This document shows, in pieces, positions 22,975 to 33,164 of a DNA stretch of 64,000 bases; position 1 is the first letter of the stretch; the number at the start of each line of letters is the position of its first letter. Below the pieces are notes generated by a model. It was not told where the DNA came from. It searched no databases and saw only the letters and a list, made by a program, of their open reading frames with translations. Origin of the DNA: Agrostemma githago (Eukaryota; Streptophyta; Magnoliopsida; Caryophyllales; Caryophyllaceae). The stretch covers positions 25,302,474 to 25,366,473 of the forward strand of contig OY288242.1 of assembly GCA_958450325.1 (NCBI GenBank). The letters are read 5' to 3'. The translations under genes and the position numbers were made by a program.

Positions 22975-23369
22975 CCATTTCTCAATGTCATTAGCAATTT
23001 TTATCAAAAACATTTATTTTACAAAAGCAAGTCAATGAGCTAGAATTATTTATTCTACTGTCGCAAAACATCTTGAACCACTAGTCTTGGTGTAACTCAA
23101 GATTGCAAATTTCCTAAGCCTGAACTACGTTTGGTTTGATTCTGCTAATTGCGGATACGTAGGCAGCCCCTCAAGAGGGCACAACCAATGCAATCGAGAA
23201 AAGACAGGGACGGTTTTAATAATAAACTTCCTTTTATTAATTATCAAAAAAAAAACCCCAAAAAGCTTGGGAAAATTACAAGTGCAGGAATTCAAAAAAA
23301 AAAAACTACAAAAAAAACACACGACCAAATAATAATAATATTTAAATAATAAAACTAAGGACTCAGTAT
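22975..23369. other. Spacer between the pol stop and the antisense gene 3' end
   Basis: It contains a segment conserved with element B (GGATACGTAGGCAGCCCCTCAA near 23152; B near 56585) and AT-rich runs on both sides of 23300. It is likely to serve as 3' UTR for the antisense transcript, with plus-strand T-poor/A-rich tracts giving T-rich antisense sequence. No gene is seen. Confidence 0.5.
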
Positions 23370-25306
23370 TTAGGGCATCTTGCCCTTCCCTTTGTCCTTG
23401 GCCTCCTTGGCCGTCCACTGACGACGACGCGGAGGAGAGCGTTCCCGAATCACCACAGGAACCTCTTTAGCTCGGACTCGCTTCTTGGAACTCGAGTCCT
23501 CATCCACCTCGATTGGCCCAAGTCGGGCCCTTACAGGCTCAGGGAGCCGGTCACGCGGACCTAGTCGGTCCCGGGCCGCCAACCTTGGCCCAAGTCGCCG
23601 CTCCAAGTCAGTCTGGGGGCTTTGCCGCCCCCGCGTGCCACTAGCACCGGCATCTTTAGCTCGAGTCTTAGTATGTGACTTAAGACCCGACTCTAATCGG
23701 ACTAAGGTAGCAGGGGTCTCTCCCTCATCGTAGAATCCCCTATTGTCCTTTGCCGTCTCCCGACGGACCAGTTCGAAGGCCTCATCGACCTTCAGAGCTT
23801 TGCGAACCTCCTCGGACTCCTCGGAAGTCCATTTCTCATAGGCTCGAGAAACCCAAGCGGATTGTCAAGGGTTGGGAATAGTCCATGTAGGACGGGTAAA
23901 CCACCTCTGCAACCAGGTGTCGCACATAGCGTCCGTCAGTTGAAGCGAGACACTAATAATGGCTTCAGTCTCAGGAATGCGCTGAGACGAACCGAACTGC
24001 CTCAGAATGCGGTCCGGATAGATGTGAACTGTCCAGTCAAGGGACAAGATCACGAGGTAACGAGCTTGGTCCCTCTTGGCCAACCCCGTCAGCTTGGAAA
24101 GGAACCACCAAGCAACCGTCCACCTAATCAAGGGGCCACCGTGGAACACCAATTCCTCGTCCCAGTAAGCTCGATTTATATGGTGATTCGAGCTTATCCG
24201 ACGCCCCCTAGAACTGAGTTGGCTGCTACGGTAGTTGGGAACGCTCGGAGGAGGCTCTATGATCGATAAGCGCTCCGACAGCCAAACCTGCAAGAGCATG
24301 TACGGAATTCATGAGTAACAGAATGGTTCGCTACAGCCCACTCGATCGAGTACACCCTCTGACTCGATCGAGTGAAGCTCTCTAAGACAACCAGAAGCTC
24401 GTCAGGTATGACACTCGATCGAGTACACCATCTGACTCGATCGAGTAAGACTCGCTAAAACAAACAGAAGACTACCAGGTATGACACTCGATCGAGTACA
24501 CCATCTGACTCGATCGAGTAAGCCCTTCACAGGCCGGCAGAAGCACTTTACAGACACCACTCGATCGAGTGGTAGGTCCACTCGATCGAGTGACTTACGG
24601 ACTTCAAGAAACCGCGGAACAAAAAATCGCGCGAAGCAAAATTGAAAAATCGAAAGACGTTTACCTGCAGAATAAGGGTGCTCCCCGTCAGTTGCCGGGT
24701 TGGGTCCAGCCGCCTAGCATCCAGACCCATGATGAGTTCTCCAGTGGCTAGCCAAGCAGGGCTATGACCAGTCTCCATCTGGTCAACCACTCCAATCAGC
24801 CTAATTTGACCCACGCATGAGTCAGCATCCATCAACCCCTCGAAGACGTAGCGGTGCAGCATGCAAAACGCGAAAGCCCTGCGCCGGTGAGAAGGCGTAG
24901 CCCTTACATCCTGGCTGTTCATGAACTTGTCAGCCAAGTCAAAGAGGGAGACAGTATCTCCCCGCACCATTCGATCTGTCTCAGCATGAGACAGACCCAA
25001 GAAATCCCTCAGTCTTCTCCTCGGGTCCGGGTAGAACGGAGGGATGGCAGGACGAGCAACGGGGCTCCAACCTCCAATGGCTGTGATCTCCTTGGGAAGA
25101 GGGCATATCTCTCCCCGCGGAAACGCGAAGACGTGGTGGGTAGTATCCCAAAGCGCCAAACAAGCATCCAAAAAGTGTGAATCAGGCACCAGACGCCTAA
25201 GAGGAAATAGGCTGGTAATCCCCATTTGGGTCAGCTGAATTCTATCCTCATCCCGAAAATGCTGGGACCAGGCAAAAAGCATTGAAGTGAGATGCTCGAT
25301 GCCCAT
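23370..25306 (-). pseudogene. Antisense PMD-like gene (aORF) of element A, two exons, one stop
   Basis: Exon 1 is 25306-24665 (642 nt), the intron is 24664-24288 with GTAA donor and TTGCAG acceptor, and exon 2 is 24287-23370. Joined in frame they give about 519 codons ending Gly-Lys-Met-Pro. Exon 1 matches the plant mobile domain pattern (Trp-Asp-x-Thr-His-x-Phe-x-Phe-x-x-Gly-Glu, then a Pro-rich acidic helix and Ile-Gly-Gly). Exon 2 has a Tyr-Pro-Asp-Arg-Ile-Leu-Arg-Gln-Phe-Gly motif, also seen in that family, then a highly basic C-terminal tail. A single TGA at 23865-23867 breaks exon 2 where element B has a Cys codon. A minus-strand TATA box lies 100 bp upstream of the ATG. PMD proteins such as Arabidopsis MAIN and MAIL1 act in transposon silencing and gene expression; a function for the retrotransposon form is inference. 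Antisense ORFs are known from Retand-like Tat elements. Confidence 0.85.
24340..24591 (-). repeat. Eight perfect palindromes in the aORF intron, 73-bp period
   Basis: ACTCGATCGAGT occurs at 24340, 24362, 24413, 24435, 24486, 24508, 24559 and 24580. That is four pairs, 22, 22, 22 and 21 bp apart, with pair starts exactly 73 bp apart. All lie inside the intron 24288-24664. Confidence 0.95.
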
Positions 25307-25404
25307 CGCAGGAATTTGATGTCTCTCGAAAGACTGAGAGTTTATTTTTTTAAGAGAAGGAGAGTTTTGGTTTGAGGTGCAGAAAGCTGAAGCAGGGAAA
25401 CCTG

Positions 25405-25412
25405 TATTTATA
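25405..25412 (-). promoter_or_regulatory. TATA box of the antisense gene
   Basis: TATAAATA on the minus strand, about 100 bp before the ATG at 25306. Element B has the same box at the same distance (58546-58553 for ATG 58445), although the sequence around it has changed. Confidence 0.7.
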
Positions 25413-26122
25413 ATGTGGAAGCCTGGCAGTGACCCTGACTAACCCTGCCTCCTCAGTAAACTGGGCCCCAACATGTGCAGGCCTGACTTCAACCCAGAAT
25501 AGGAATCTAGTTATCCTGAGCTTTCCTAAATTCTTTCTAAAAATTCCTTCAAGTTCAAAAAAATCTCTTCTGCGAAAATTTCAACTTTTTTTCCAAAATC
25601 CAGTGCATTTTCCCCAGCATGAGTCGGTGTTTTGCCTATGTGTTACATGCAATTTATCATGTGTCAGCATACAGGTACACCTCAAGACTTCAGAAGCAAG
25701 TCCCCGCGCCACTACTTCACTCCCCAACGTGAACTCATATTTATCCCAGAATGCTACACTCAAAGCCATGATGTATCAGCATACGGGTACACCTGCGCCC
25801 CGAAAGGCGGGTTTTTACTCCCCACGGAGCATCATCATCAGGTCAGGTACGACTCAAGGCTTCAAAAGCAAGCCCATACAGCTCACATATTTCCCCAGCG
25901 GAACGCCCGAGGCGACATTTTCCCCGAAATGGTGCGGGATGGGCCCACATATAGGCACGCCTAGGACTTATGCAACAAGTTTTATTCCCCACGGAGCTAT
26001 CGTCGGCAGGACAGGTATGACCCTCTGCTTGTGGCTGGCGAGCCCTTCACGCTAGTCTACCGGACTATAAACGACCCGATCGGAAGGCTGCCAGGTCGTA
26101 ATCTGCGATTGGCCTGGTAGCT
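25413..26122. other. Region upstream of the antisense gene, with diverged direct repeats
   Basis: No protein is recognised. TCAGCATAC(A/G)GGTACACC and neighbouring TCCCCA.CG and CATGATGTATCAGC-like blocks recur at about 100-bp spacing (25665-25975). The last 130 bp are well conserved with element B and lead into the polypurine tract. Confidence 0.5.
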
Positions 26123-26167
26123 ACTCTGACTTTCGCCTTGTCCAAGCCTCAGTCAGAGTGGGGGCTC
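26123..26167 (+). promoter_or_regulatory. Polypurine tract and adjoining hairpin, element A
   Basis: The tract GTGGGGGCTC (26158-26167) directly precedes the 3' LTR and primes plus-strand DNA. It overlaps a perfect 9-bp inverted repeat, ACTCTGACT (26123-26131) and AGTCAGAGT (26151-26159), with a 19-nt loop. Confidence 0.8.
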
Positions 26168-29100
26168 TGTAGACACCCGCATTTTGCCTGCTAGTGTCTA
26201 TAGCAGTTCCCGACAAACACCCGATGATGATCGGACGCAAACGTGACTTAGTATACTCAGATTTGGGCCCGGAATCAATAATATCTGACATGGACTTTTA
26301 GCGGAGTGATAATCTCACAAAACAGACATCAAATTCAGGCCCAGTGGGTCGTTCCGAGCAAAATAAGACTAATTTGGGCCAAAACCGACACCAAAAATAA
26401 ATCCCGTCTTTTGGCGACCGGGTCAAAACCCGGTCAAAGACGAACCCGTCACAAAACCAGCCCAGGTACATCTTCTAGAAGATGGCGCCCAACCACATTT
26501 TCAAAAAAGATCACACAATCAAACCAAGTCAACCTTTCCTCTTTTATCTCGGATCACCTGATCCACTCGGTCGAGTGGATTGACCCACTCGGTCGAGTGG
26601 AGCGTCAAAAATCGGATCAGGCCCATTTTCTAGGGCACTCGACCGAGTGCACTAGGGCCACTCGATCGAGTGACCCTAGGTCGTGGGGTAAAGTCTATAA
26701 ATACCCCTTCAAACCCATTGCATTTTCAGATTTGACTAATGCAAAATTACCCTAAGCTTCTACTCTAACCTATCTATACTCTCTACACTACAAGCCTTAG
26801 CAACCCTAAGCCCTATACACAAAAAAACCGAGTCCCTTGTCCCTCGATAAACCGACAACACACTCACACACCATAACTTACATACATCCTCGATACTCTA
26901 TAGTCCCGTCACTATTTGCGAGCCCATTTCCGAGGTCCCTACTAAGCATGTATGTTGAGGGTGTCCTAAACCCCATCTCGATCTTTATTGCTTTTATTTA
27001 CATTTTTGTATAGATAATATTATACTTATACTAGTATTGCAATCCTAACACTAACTCTAACATCCTAACTTTTACATTTTCGCATACTAACTTTTCTATT
27101 TCGCGTTACTAACATTACTCATACCGCGTATATATATAGTAGTATAAAAATTTCGGTTTCGGATACGTTTGACTATAATTGTCGCCTAAAGTCCGTCTAA
27201 TCCTTTTACGAGCAGCGACGGAGGTGGAGCCCTTTCGAGGAGCCCCGCCCCAATGTGCTCAAAGGCGTGACGTGATCGTGACTAATCATAGTTGAACGCA
27301 TTCGATCCCATTTTAATTAGTGCGGAACCCATTGACACGAAAACCGACATCACATAACCCGAAAGGGTTAGTTTCGATGTCGTGACGTAGAGGGAAGCAT
27401 TCCGTTACTAATTCAAATTTTCTAACACAAACATTTCATAAAATCCCGACAACGGTATTATAATCGTACATGTACACGATTATAGTACCGGAGGTTGAGT
27501 TAAATTCGAATCATGCGATATTTGTATTTAACTCGACCGACCGTCGTTTTCAACCCCAAAAACGAAACGAGCTAACACTCGTACAGGGACTACTCGACCG
27601 AGTGCATAGGCCACTCGATCGAGTAGTGTCCATAAAACTGGGCAGATTACTTTTCGAGGGCACACTCGACCGAGTCAGACCATGACTCGACCGAGTGGGT
27701 CCTGTAACCCAGAAAACCGAGAGCTTAAATGCAACATTTAAGCCTCGTCTTGTTTTTACGACTCTTAGTCGACACGTGTAAAGCCAATCACGTGAATCCA
27801 TTTTCCAAAACCCACGTTTATCGTGGCAACTCCTTTTCCAAAAATCCGATAACGGTATTACAATCATATGAGACATGATTATATTACCGGCAAACCGAAT
27901 TAAATCTAAATTTGTCAATATTTTAATTTAATTCGGCCAACTCTCGATTTAAAACGCATAAGAACACGAGTCATAGCTCGTACAGGTGCTACTCGGCCGA
28001 GTACACCTACCACTCGACCGAGTAACACCCCAAATTCTGGGCAGAACCTTTTTTTGAGGGCACACTCGACCGAGTCAGACCATGACTCGACCGAGTGACC
28101 CTGTAACCCAGAACACCGAGGGCCTTGACACACGTTTTCAAGCCTCGTCTTTTCATCGACATTAGTCATCACGTGTAAAGACTATCACGTGACTCTCCTA
28201 TTTTCAAAACCATGCACATCACGACACGTAGAACGACTTTGACCACCTTTTGACGTGATAAGTCGGGACAAGACTACGGGATATGAGATCGGGCTAGCAA
28301 TACGCCACAGTCTCATATTTCCGTCCTTCGTTTAGTACACGATATAATGTGTATTTAATCGGGGTTAGTCCATCTACACATTTCGCGGTCTAGCTTACAT
28401 ACGGGTCCGTCCCTATTATCGTATCGCGTTGTTTTTATTACTTTTACGTAATGTTGTATTGTGAATTCCGGGTTGTATTTCCGCCCGTGTAACTTGTACG
28501 TTACCTTTTTTTATTTACTTCTCGAGCTTCGTTTATTTACTTGCTTTTACGCTTTATAAACGAACCTCGCATGCTAAATCACTTTGACCAAAAATAAGAT
28601 GCATTAAATGATGTAGTTCACATACTATTAATATGCTTAGCCCGAAAACGCTGTTTGCATATCATTTAATCGTTTTACTAACACGCACACACGAACACGA
28701 ACGATGTCTTAGTAGAGGCCGCCATGTGCGGGCGGGGTTGGGTGTCCTTAGTGGGCTTCCCAACACGTACCCTCACCCCTTACTCAGAACCTTTGGTTTC
28801 CGGATGTCCGAAACCCTTGGCGCACGAGAGTCATTCTATATACGAAAGCCGGTTTATACGGTATCGATATTGCAATGCAAAGGGACGAGCCCAATAAACT
28901 CTGAAGTCGAAGTGGGCTTACTTTGTGTGTAGCCCATGACGACATAGAGTGGGCACGTATGGTTCCGAATAACCACAAAATTCGGTGGCGACTCCATTTT
29001 GACTTAAATTTCGAACCCGAGAACAATCTCACCACGAGATTCATTCGCCTACCCAAACCCGCGCGTGGCCGCGTCGGGGTGGACCTACGTCATGTCCACA
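26168..29100 (+). repeat. 3' LTR of element A
   Basis: It is nearly identical to 12439-15372, with the same TATA box (26695-26703) and palindrome blocks (about 26565-26671, 27592-27696, 27991-28096). Differences seen lie near 27010 (two bases), 27379, 27402, 27982, a 1-bp gap near 28098, and 28831. Confidence 0.95.
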
Positions 29101-29105
29101 ATTTT

Positions 29106-29258
29106 TATATACTCGGTTTATGTCATCTCACATTTCGAGATATCCACTTCTCTCTTTAATATACCGTAAAATACATAAATATTTATCAAAAATTGTATAA
29201 TAATGAACTTTTTTTAATGGTTAGCACGCCGTGATACGCTCTTTTGTGTAAAAAAGCT
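29106..29258. other. AT-rich flank of element A
   Basis: It continues the pre-insertion sequence that ends at 12438. Nothing else is seen. Confidence 0.4.
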
Positions 29259-29259
29259 A

Positions 29260-29350
29260 CTCCCTCCGTATCTATATGTTCGTCCACTTTGTTTAATATA
29301 TGAGTGGAGTATTATATTGAAAGTGGACAAACATATAGATACGAAGGGAG
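29260..29350. mobile_element. Short Stowaway-like MITE (91 bp)
   Basis: It begins CTCCCTCCGTATCTATATG and ends with the inverted copy CATATAGATACGAAGGGAG, flanked by TA (29258-29259, 29351-29352). Nearly the whole element is one hairpin. Confidence 0.85.
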
Positions 29351-29576
29351 TATTCAGTTTTTCATTAGAAAATTTTTTTAAAAAAAAATTAAAATGGACT
29401 TTCTCAGGTGTAAGACTTATATTATGTAATTTGTGAAACTTTTTTTTATATGGATTTTAATAGTATATTCCGTATTTTGTACTCTTCCGTGCCAAAATAA
29501 TCTTTCTATATGATAATTATAATCCTCACATTTGAATAAATGAGAAGATCTTAGTGGTATCGAGTGAGTATATACT

Positions 29577-29640
29577 CCTTCCGTCCCGATGAATTGTTTG
29601 CCTTTGTTTTTGGCACAAAGGGAAAAGGTCCAATGATGAA
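29577..29640. mobile_element. Truncated Stowaway-like end
   Basis: TACTCCTTCCGTCCCGATGA resembles a Stowaway terminus, but no matching inverted end was found before the (TA)n run at 29683. Confidence 0.35.
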
Positions 29641-29683
29641 GTGACATCTGAAGCCAAATTCATGAGGAGGTCAAATTACATAC

Positions 29684-29718
<35 letters not shown>

Positions 29719-30157
29719 TGGGTTCTAATGAGTCCCTCATCTATATTGAGTCTCTAAGTCCTCATCTCATCCGTTGGATGGGATGAGGATGGATGAACAA
29801 GATGCATCCTAATATTTTGTATTTTAAAAAAAAAGGAAAGATTTAGTATCCTAAAGTAACTCTCATGATTTTAGGAAACAATAACTCCCATAATCACATT
29901 CATTCCTCATTCATTCATTCACGTTACAGGTTCATCAAAACCTTAAAAAAAACGCTCCCATCGATCATCACGTTCATTCATTCATTCAATCAAATCTATG
30001 CTCGAAATTCCGTTACTATGAATTCAATGATCGCGACATCCTTATTAACTGTTGATAAGCATATCATCGAGTATAACAATGGTGAGTTTCGATATTGTTT
30101 TCATGTTTTGCGTCAATTTTTATTCATTATCTTGATTAATTTGTGTCAATTTGTGTT

Positions 30158-30259
30158 CATGTTTTGCGTCAATTTTCATGTTGATATTGCTTTCATGGTC
30201 GTGTCATTCATGTTTTGCGTCAATTTTCATGTTGATATTGCTTTCATGGTCGTGTCATT
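30158..30259. repeat. 51-bp tandem duplication
   Basis: Two identical 51-bp units (30158-30208, 30209-30259), a multiple of three, with a partial third copy just before. An open frame across it (29865-30302) repeats 17 residues but shows no known domain. Confidence 0.8.
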
Positions 30260-30639
30260 CATCATAGATTCATATGCAAATCGAAGAACATACAAACGGT
30301 GAGTATATATGCTTTGTAATTTTATATTGGAATCACCATGGAAGTCATTAAGATGCTACTCAATTATTAGTTTTTACGTTTACAATATGCGAAACTGCAT
30401 ACTGTTAAATGTCTGAGTCATCATATGAAATTTGTGCACGCACAATATATTGAGTTATTGTAGTTCATATACTGCGTTACTTTAGTGTAGAGCATCTGTT
30501 ACTTTAATGTCTACCATCTGTTACTTTATATGTCGTGTTACTTTAATACACTACAGTCGTTACTTTAGTGTTTTTCATCTATTATTGTTGTGCATTGTAG
30601 TATCGTAAGAATTTAGGAAACCGTCATATTAAAAAAAAA

Positions 30640-30820
30640 GATATTGTTTCCTACAATAATGGGATGTGATTACCACCAAAATAGGAAACAATATCAAAGA
30701 GTAACGCCATATAAAAAAAGAAAAAAAAAAGATATTGCATCCTATAATTATGGGACGTGATGACTTCAAAATAGGAAACAATATCAAAAAGTAAGATACT
30801 GCATCATACTCTCATTTCTG
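30640..30820. repeat. Two hairpin units inside the foldback element
   Basis: GATATTGTTTCCT (30640-30652) and AGGAAACAATATC (30683-30695) form a perfect 13-bp stem; a related unit follows at about 30730-30790. Confidence 0.7.
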
Positions 30821-31173
30821 ATCATTATATGAATTTTTTGCACTAACCTATACCGGGTGTTATTTTGATGAACATTATCTGTTAGTTTAATTCACACTAT
30901 CTGTTACTTTAATGTCTGACCTCTGTTACTTTATACATAGTGTATAAGCATCATTTGTTAATTTAATTCAATGTTACTTCAATGCACTTCATCTGTTACT
31001 TTAATTCTTCTTATCTGTTACTTTAATCCATATTTCAGGTTTTGATTGTTTTTTTTCCGTCACGTTTATTGGCACTGTTATTGTTTTTCAGTAGACGCAA
31101 AAACACATAAATGATGTAGGGATGTGGGTGAGAGTTTCCTCCATTGTGCGGTGGTGAGATTAAATCAAAGCTT

Positions 31174-31260
31174 CTGAGATGATGATGAAGAAGAAGAAGA
31201 CGAAAACGAAAACGAAGAAGACGGAGAGGACGAGAAGGATGAAGAAGAAGCAGAATTCTA
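31174..31260 (+). other. Acidic coding-like tail inside the foldback element
   Basis: One frame encodes a run of Asp/Glu codons with few others, ending at TAA just before 31261. It may be a captured host exon end or simply GAA/GAC repeats. It is too short to identify. Confidence 0.25.
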
Positions 31261-31729
31261 AGTAGTACATTATATTTTTAGAATAGCCTACATTATTGAT
31301 AAGTGTGGTTTGTAGTGCCTATTTTGTAGTGTTTTGGTCTCATTTTCCTTGTGGAATCGCTCCTTGGGAGCGATTTATGGGCTTCTTATGCTTCCTTTAG
31401 TTCGTTTCAGGTTCCCGAGACCGATTTGGAAGAGTTGGAGCGATTCCGACTCGATACATACACATTTTGGAGCCAACGAGATAAAAGAATAACAATGACT
31501 CGATGCTTCGGAATCGACCCCGAGACCTTGGGACCCAATCCCGATTCCCGAGACCCGATCCCGAGACCCGAGACCCGATCCCGAGTCCCGAGAATCGATG
31601 AGAAGTTCATATGAAGCAAGGAGGAGCCAAAAGGGTCATATTGGAGGCCTACAAGACCCATCCCCGACGGGTATGCACCTCATCCCGTCGGGGATGAAGT
31701 GCGAGTTTGAGGGAGCTACTGCAAGGCCG

Positions 31730-31823
31730 TCCCGGTCGGGACCAACCCGTCCCGGTCGGGACCAACCCGTCCCGGTCGGGATGGTGGGTCCGTCCCGGTC
31801 GGGATGACCCGTCCCGGTCGGGA
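31730..31823 (+). repeat. Palindrome array upstream of the LTR TATA box
   Basis: TCCCGGTCGGGA at 31730, 31750, 31770, 31793 and 31812 (spacing 20, 20, 23, 19). The 3' LTR has four copies at 37823, 37843, 37866 and 37885. Confidence 0.95.
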
Positions 31824-31877
31824 CCAAGTGCTGTTGCCCACATTTCACTTTCTTTCTTCTCCCTTCCATTTGTAACC

Positions 31878-31886
31878 CTATAAATA
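31878..31886 (+). promoter_or_regulatory. TATA box of the Athila-like LTR
   Basis: CTATAAATA, 55 bp after the palindrome array. The same box lies at 37951-37959 in the 3' LTR. Confidence 0.7.
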
Positions 31887-32961
31887 CCCCTCCTCTTGTA
31901 ATCTTATGGGATGTTAGACATTACCCATAAACCCTAGCCTAGTTTTAGCATAGATTAGATTAGATTAGTGTAGATTAGTCTTTAGTTTATCGTTAATCTT
32001 AGTAATTAGTCTTGTATTAAGGGAATTCTTCAAGATCTTCACCAAGCTTGACAAACTTGGATGTTTGTTTTGGGTTCTTCCATTTATGCAAGTTTCCTTC
32101 TTCTTTTCATCTTCTAGTATGGTATAATCTTCTCCTTTTACTCTTAATCCTTTATTGTTCATCAAGTTTGAATCTTTAGTTCTTGTTTATTGTTTTGTTC
32201 ATCATATTTGGTAGTTTCATTATGTATGTTTTGTTGTTTGTGTTGATTCATCTTGTTAGTGTTAGTTTTAGTTTAGATATGTTAGAGTAGTGTTCTTGCT
32301 AGGGTTAGTAGGGTGATTAGGGTGTTAATTGGATGATTAAGGGTTTGTTGGAGATGTGGGTGGAAGATTTGGGTTTCCTCTTGGTTGATGCATATGACAT
32401 GTTTGATGAATTGCTTGAATGACTAAGTAAGTTAGATTGCTTGTTTTTCTTGCCTTTCCCTTGTGGGTGTTAGTTTGTTATGGGTTCGGTTCCCTCATTA
32501 AGTTGCGAGAGCCCGGTGAGGACGACCCCTAGGTTAGTCTAAGTTGCGACCGCCCGGATGCGATCTAGGCCATAACACGCTAGAACCCCGTTTGTCATGT
32601 GTGTCGCCAAAATGGGTTCCATGAGGAACCTCTAGGTCGGTTTAAGTTGCGACCGCCCGGACCGACCTAGATTACCCTACTACCTCCTTCACTCTAGCTC
32701 TCCCTTGACCATTTCGTTACCCCTTTGACCCCGACCTAATCCTAGCCCGTTTCCTTGTTTGTTTTCTTGCTTTAGATCTAGCTTAGTCCTAGTCTCCCCC
32801 TCCTTAGATTAGCTCGTCTCGAACCTAGTCCTAGACCGTAGCATACCTTAGTCCGACCTCCCGTCCCTGTGGATTCGACCCGACTTACCCTAGCTACCCT
32901 AGTTAGGTTTTGCCGGTTTTATTTGACGGTTGGGATCCACGACAAATCCCTCCCATCAAAT

Positions 32962-32979
32962 TGGCGCCGTTGCCGGGGA
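32962..32979 (+). other. Primer binding site, Athila type
   Basis: TGGCGCCGTTGCCGGGGA lies three bases after the LTR. It is the usual site of Athila elements, generally ascribed to tRNA-Asp. Confidence 0.8.
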
Positions 32980-33164
32980 CGGCGTAGTTTAGACTTTTGT
33001 TTGCTTAGTTTTGGAATTTGTTCTTGATTTTTGTGTTCTCTTCTCCTTGTGTATCTCCGTTTTTCTTCTTGCGTGCTACTCTCCCTTCCTAGTGCCTCAA
33101 AAGCACTAGGATACTAACGTTTGCTCAAGTGCTTCTAGCTCATCCTAGGTACCAAAGCAACGTT

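Larger units (their letters stand above)
12439..29100 (+). mobile_element. Tat-clade Ty3/gypsy element A, near-complete, 16.7 kb
   Basis: Two LTRs of 2934 and 2933 bp bound an interior with primer site, leader, gag, pol and an antisense gene. A perfect 5-bp duplication ATTTT flanks it (12434-12438 and 29101-29105). Pol has both an ordinary and an archaeal-type second RNase H before integrase, a feature of the Tat/Ogre/Retand clade. The LTRs differ at about seven positions by eye, including one 1-bp gap, so the insertion is recent. The only coding defects seen are one extra base in a C run between gag and pol and one stop in the antisense gene. Confidence 0.95.
31297..32958 (+). repeat. 5' LTR of the Athila-like element
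   Basis: It starts TGATAAGTGT and ends CCCATCA. It contains GACCCGATCCCGA-type short repeats (31545-31590), a 13-bp inverted repeat (CATCCCCGACGGG and its complement, 31661-31698), five TCCCG-NN-CGGGA palindromes (31730-31823) and a TATA box. Confidence 0.95.

Noticed and set aside
24340..24591. CRISPR-like array
   Set aside because: The repeats are 12-bp palindromes in pairs in a plant retrotransposon intron, the spacers are similar to each other, and no cas genes exist in this setting.
31598..31869. Arg/Gly/Pro-rich open frames across the TCCCG-NN-CGGGA array (also 34585-35063, 37742-37948)
   Set aside because: They translate the palindrome repeats in several frames at once; no start context and no conservation beyond the DNA repeat.
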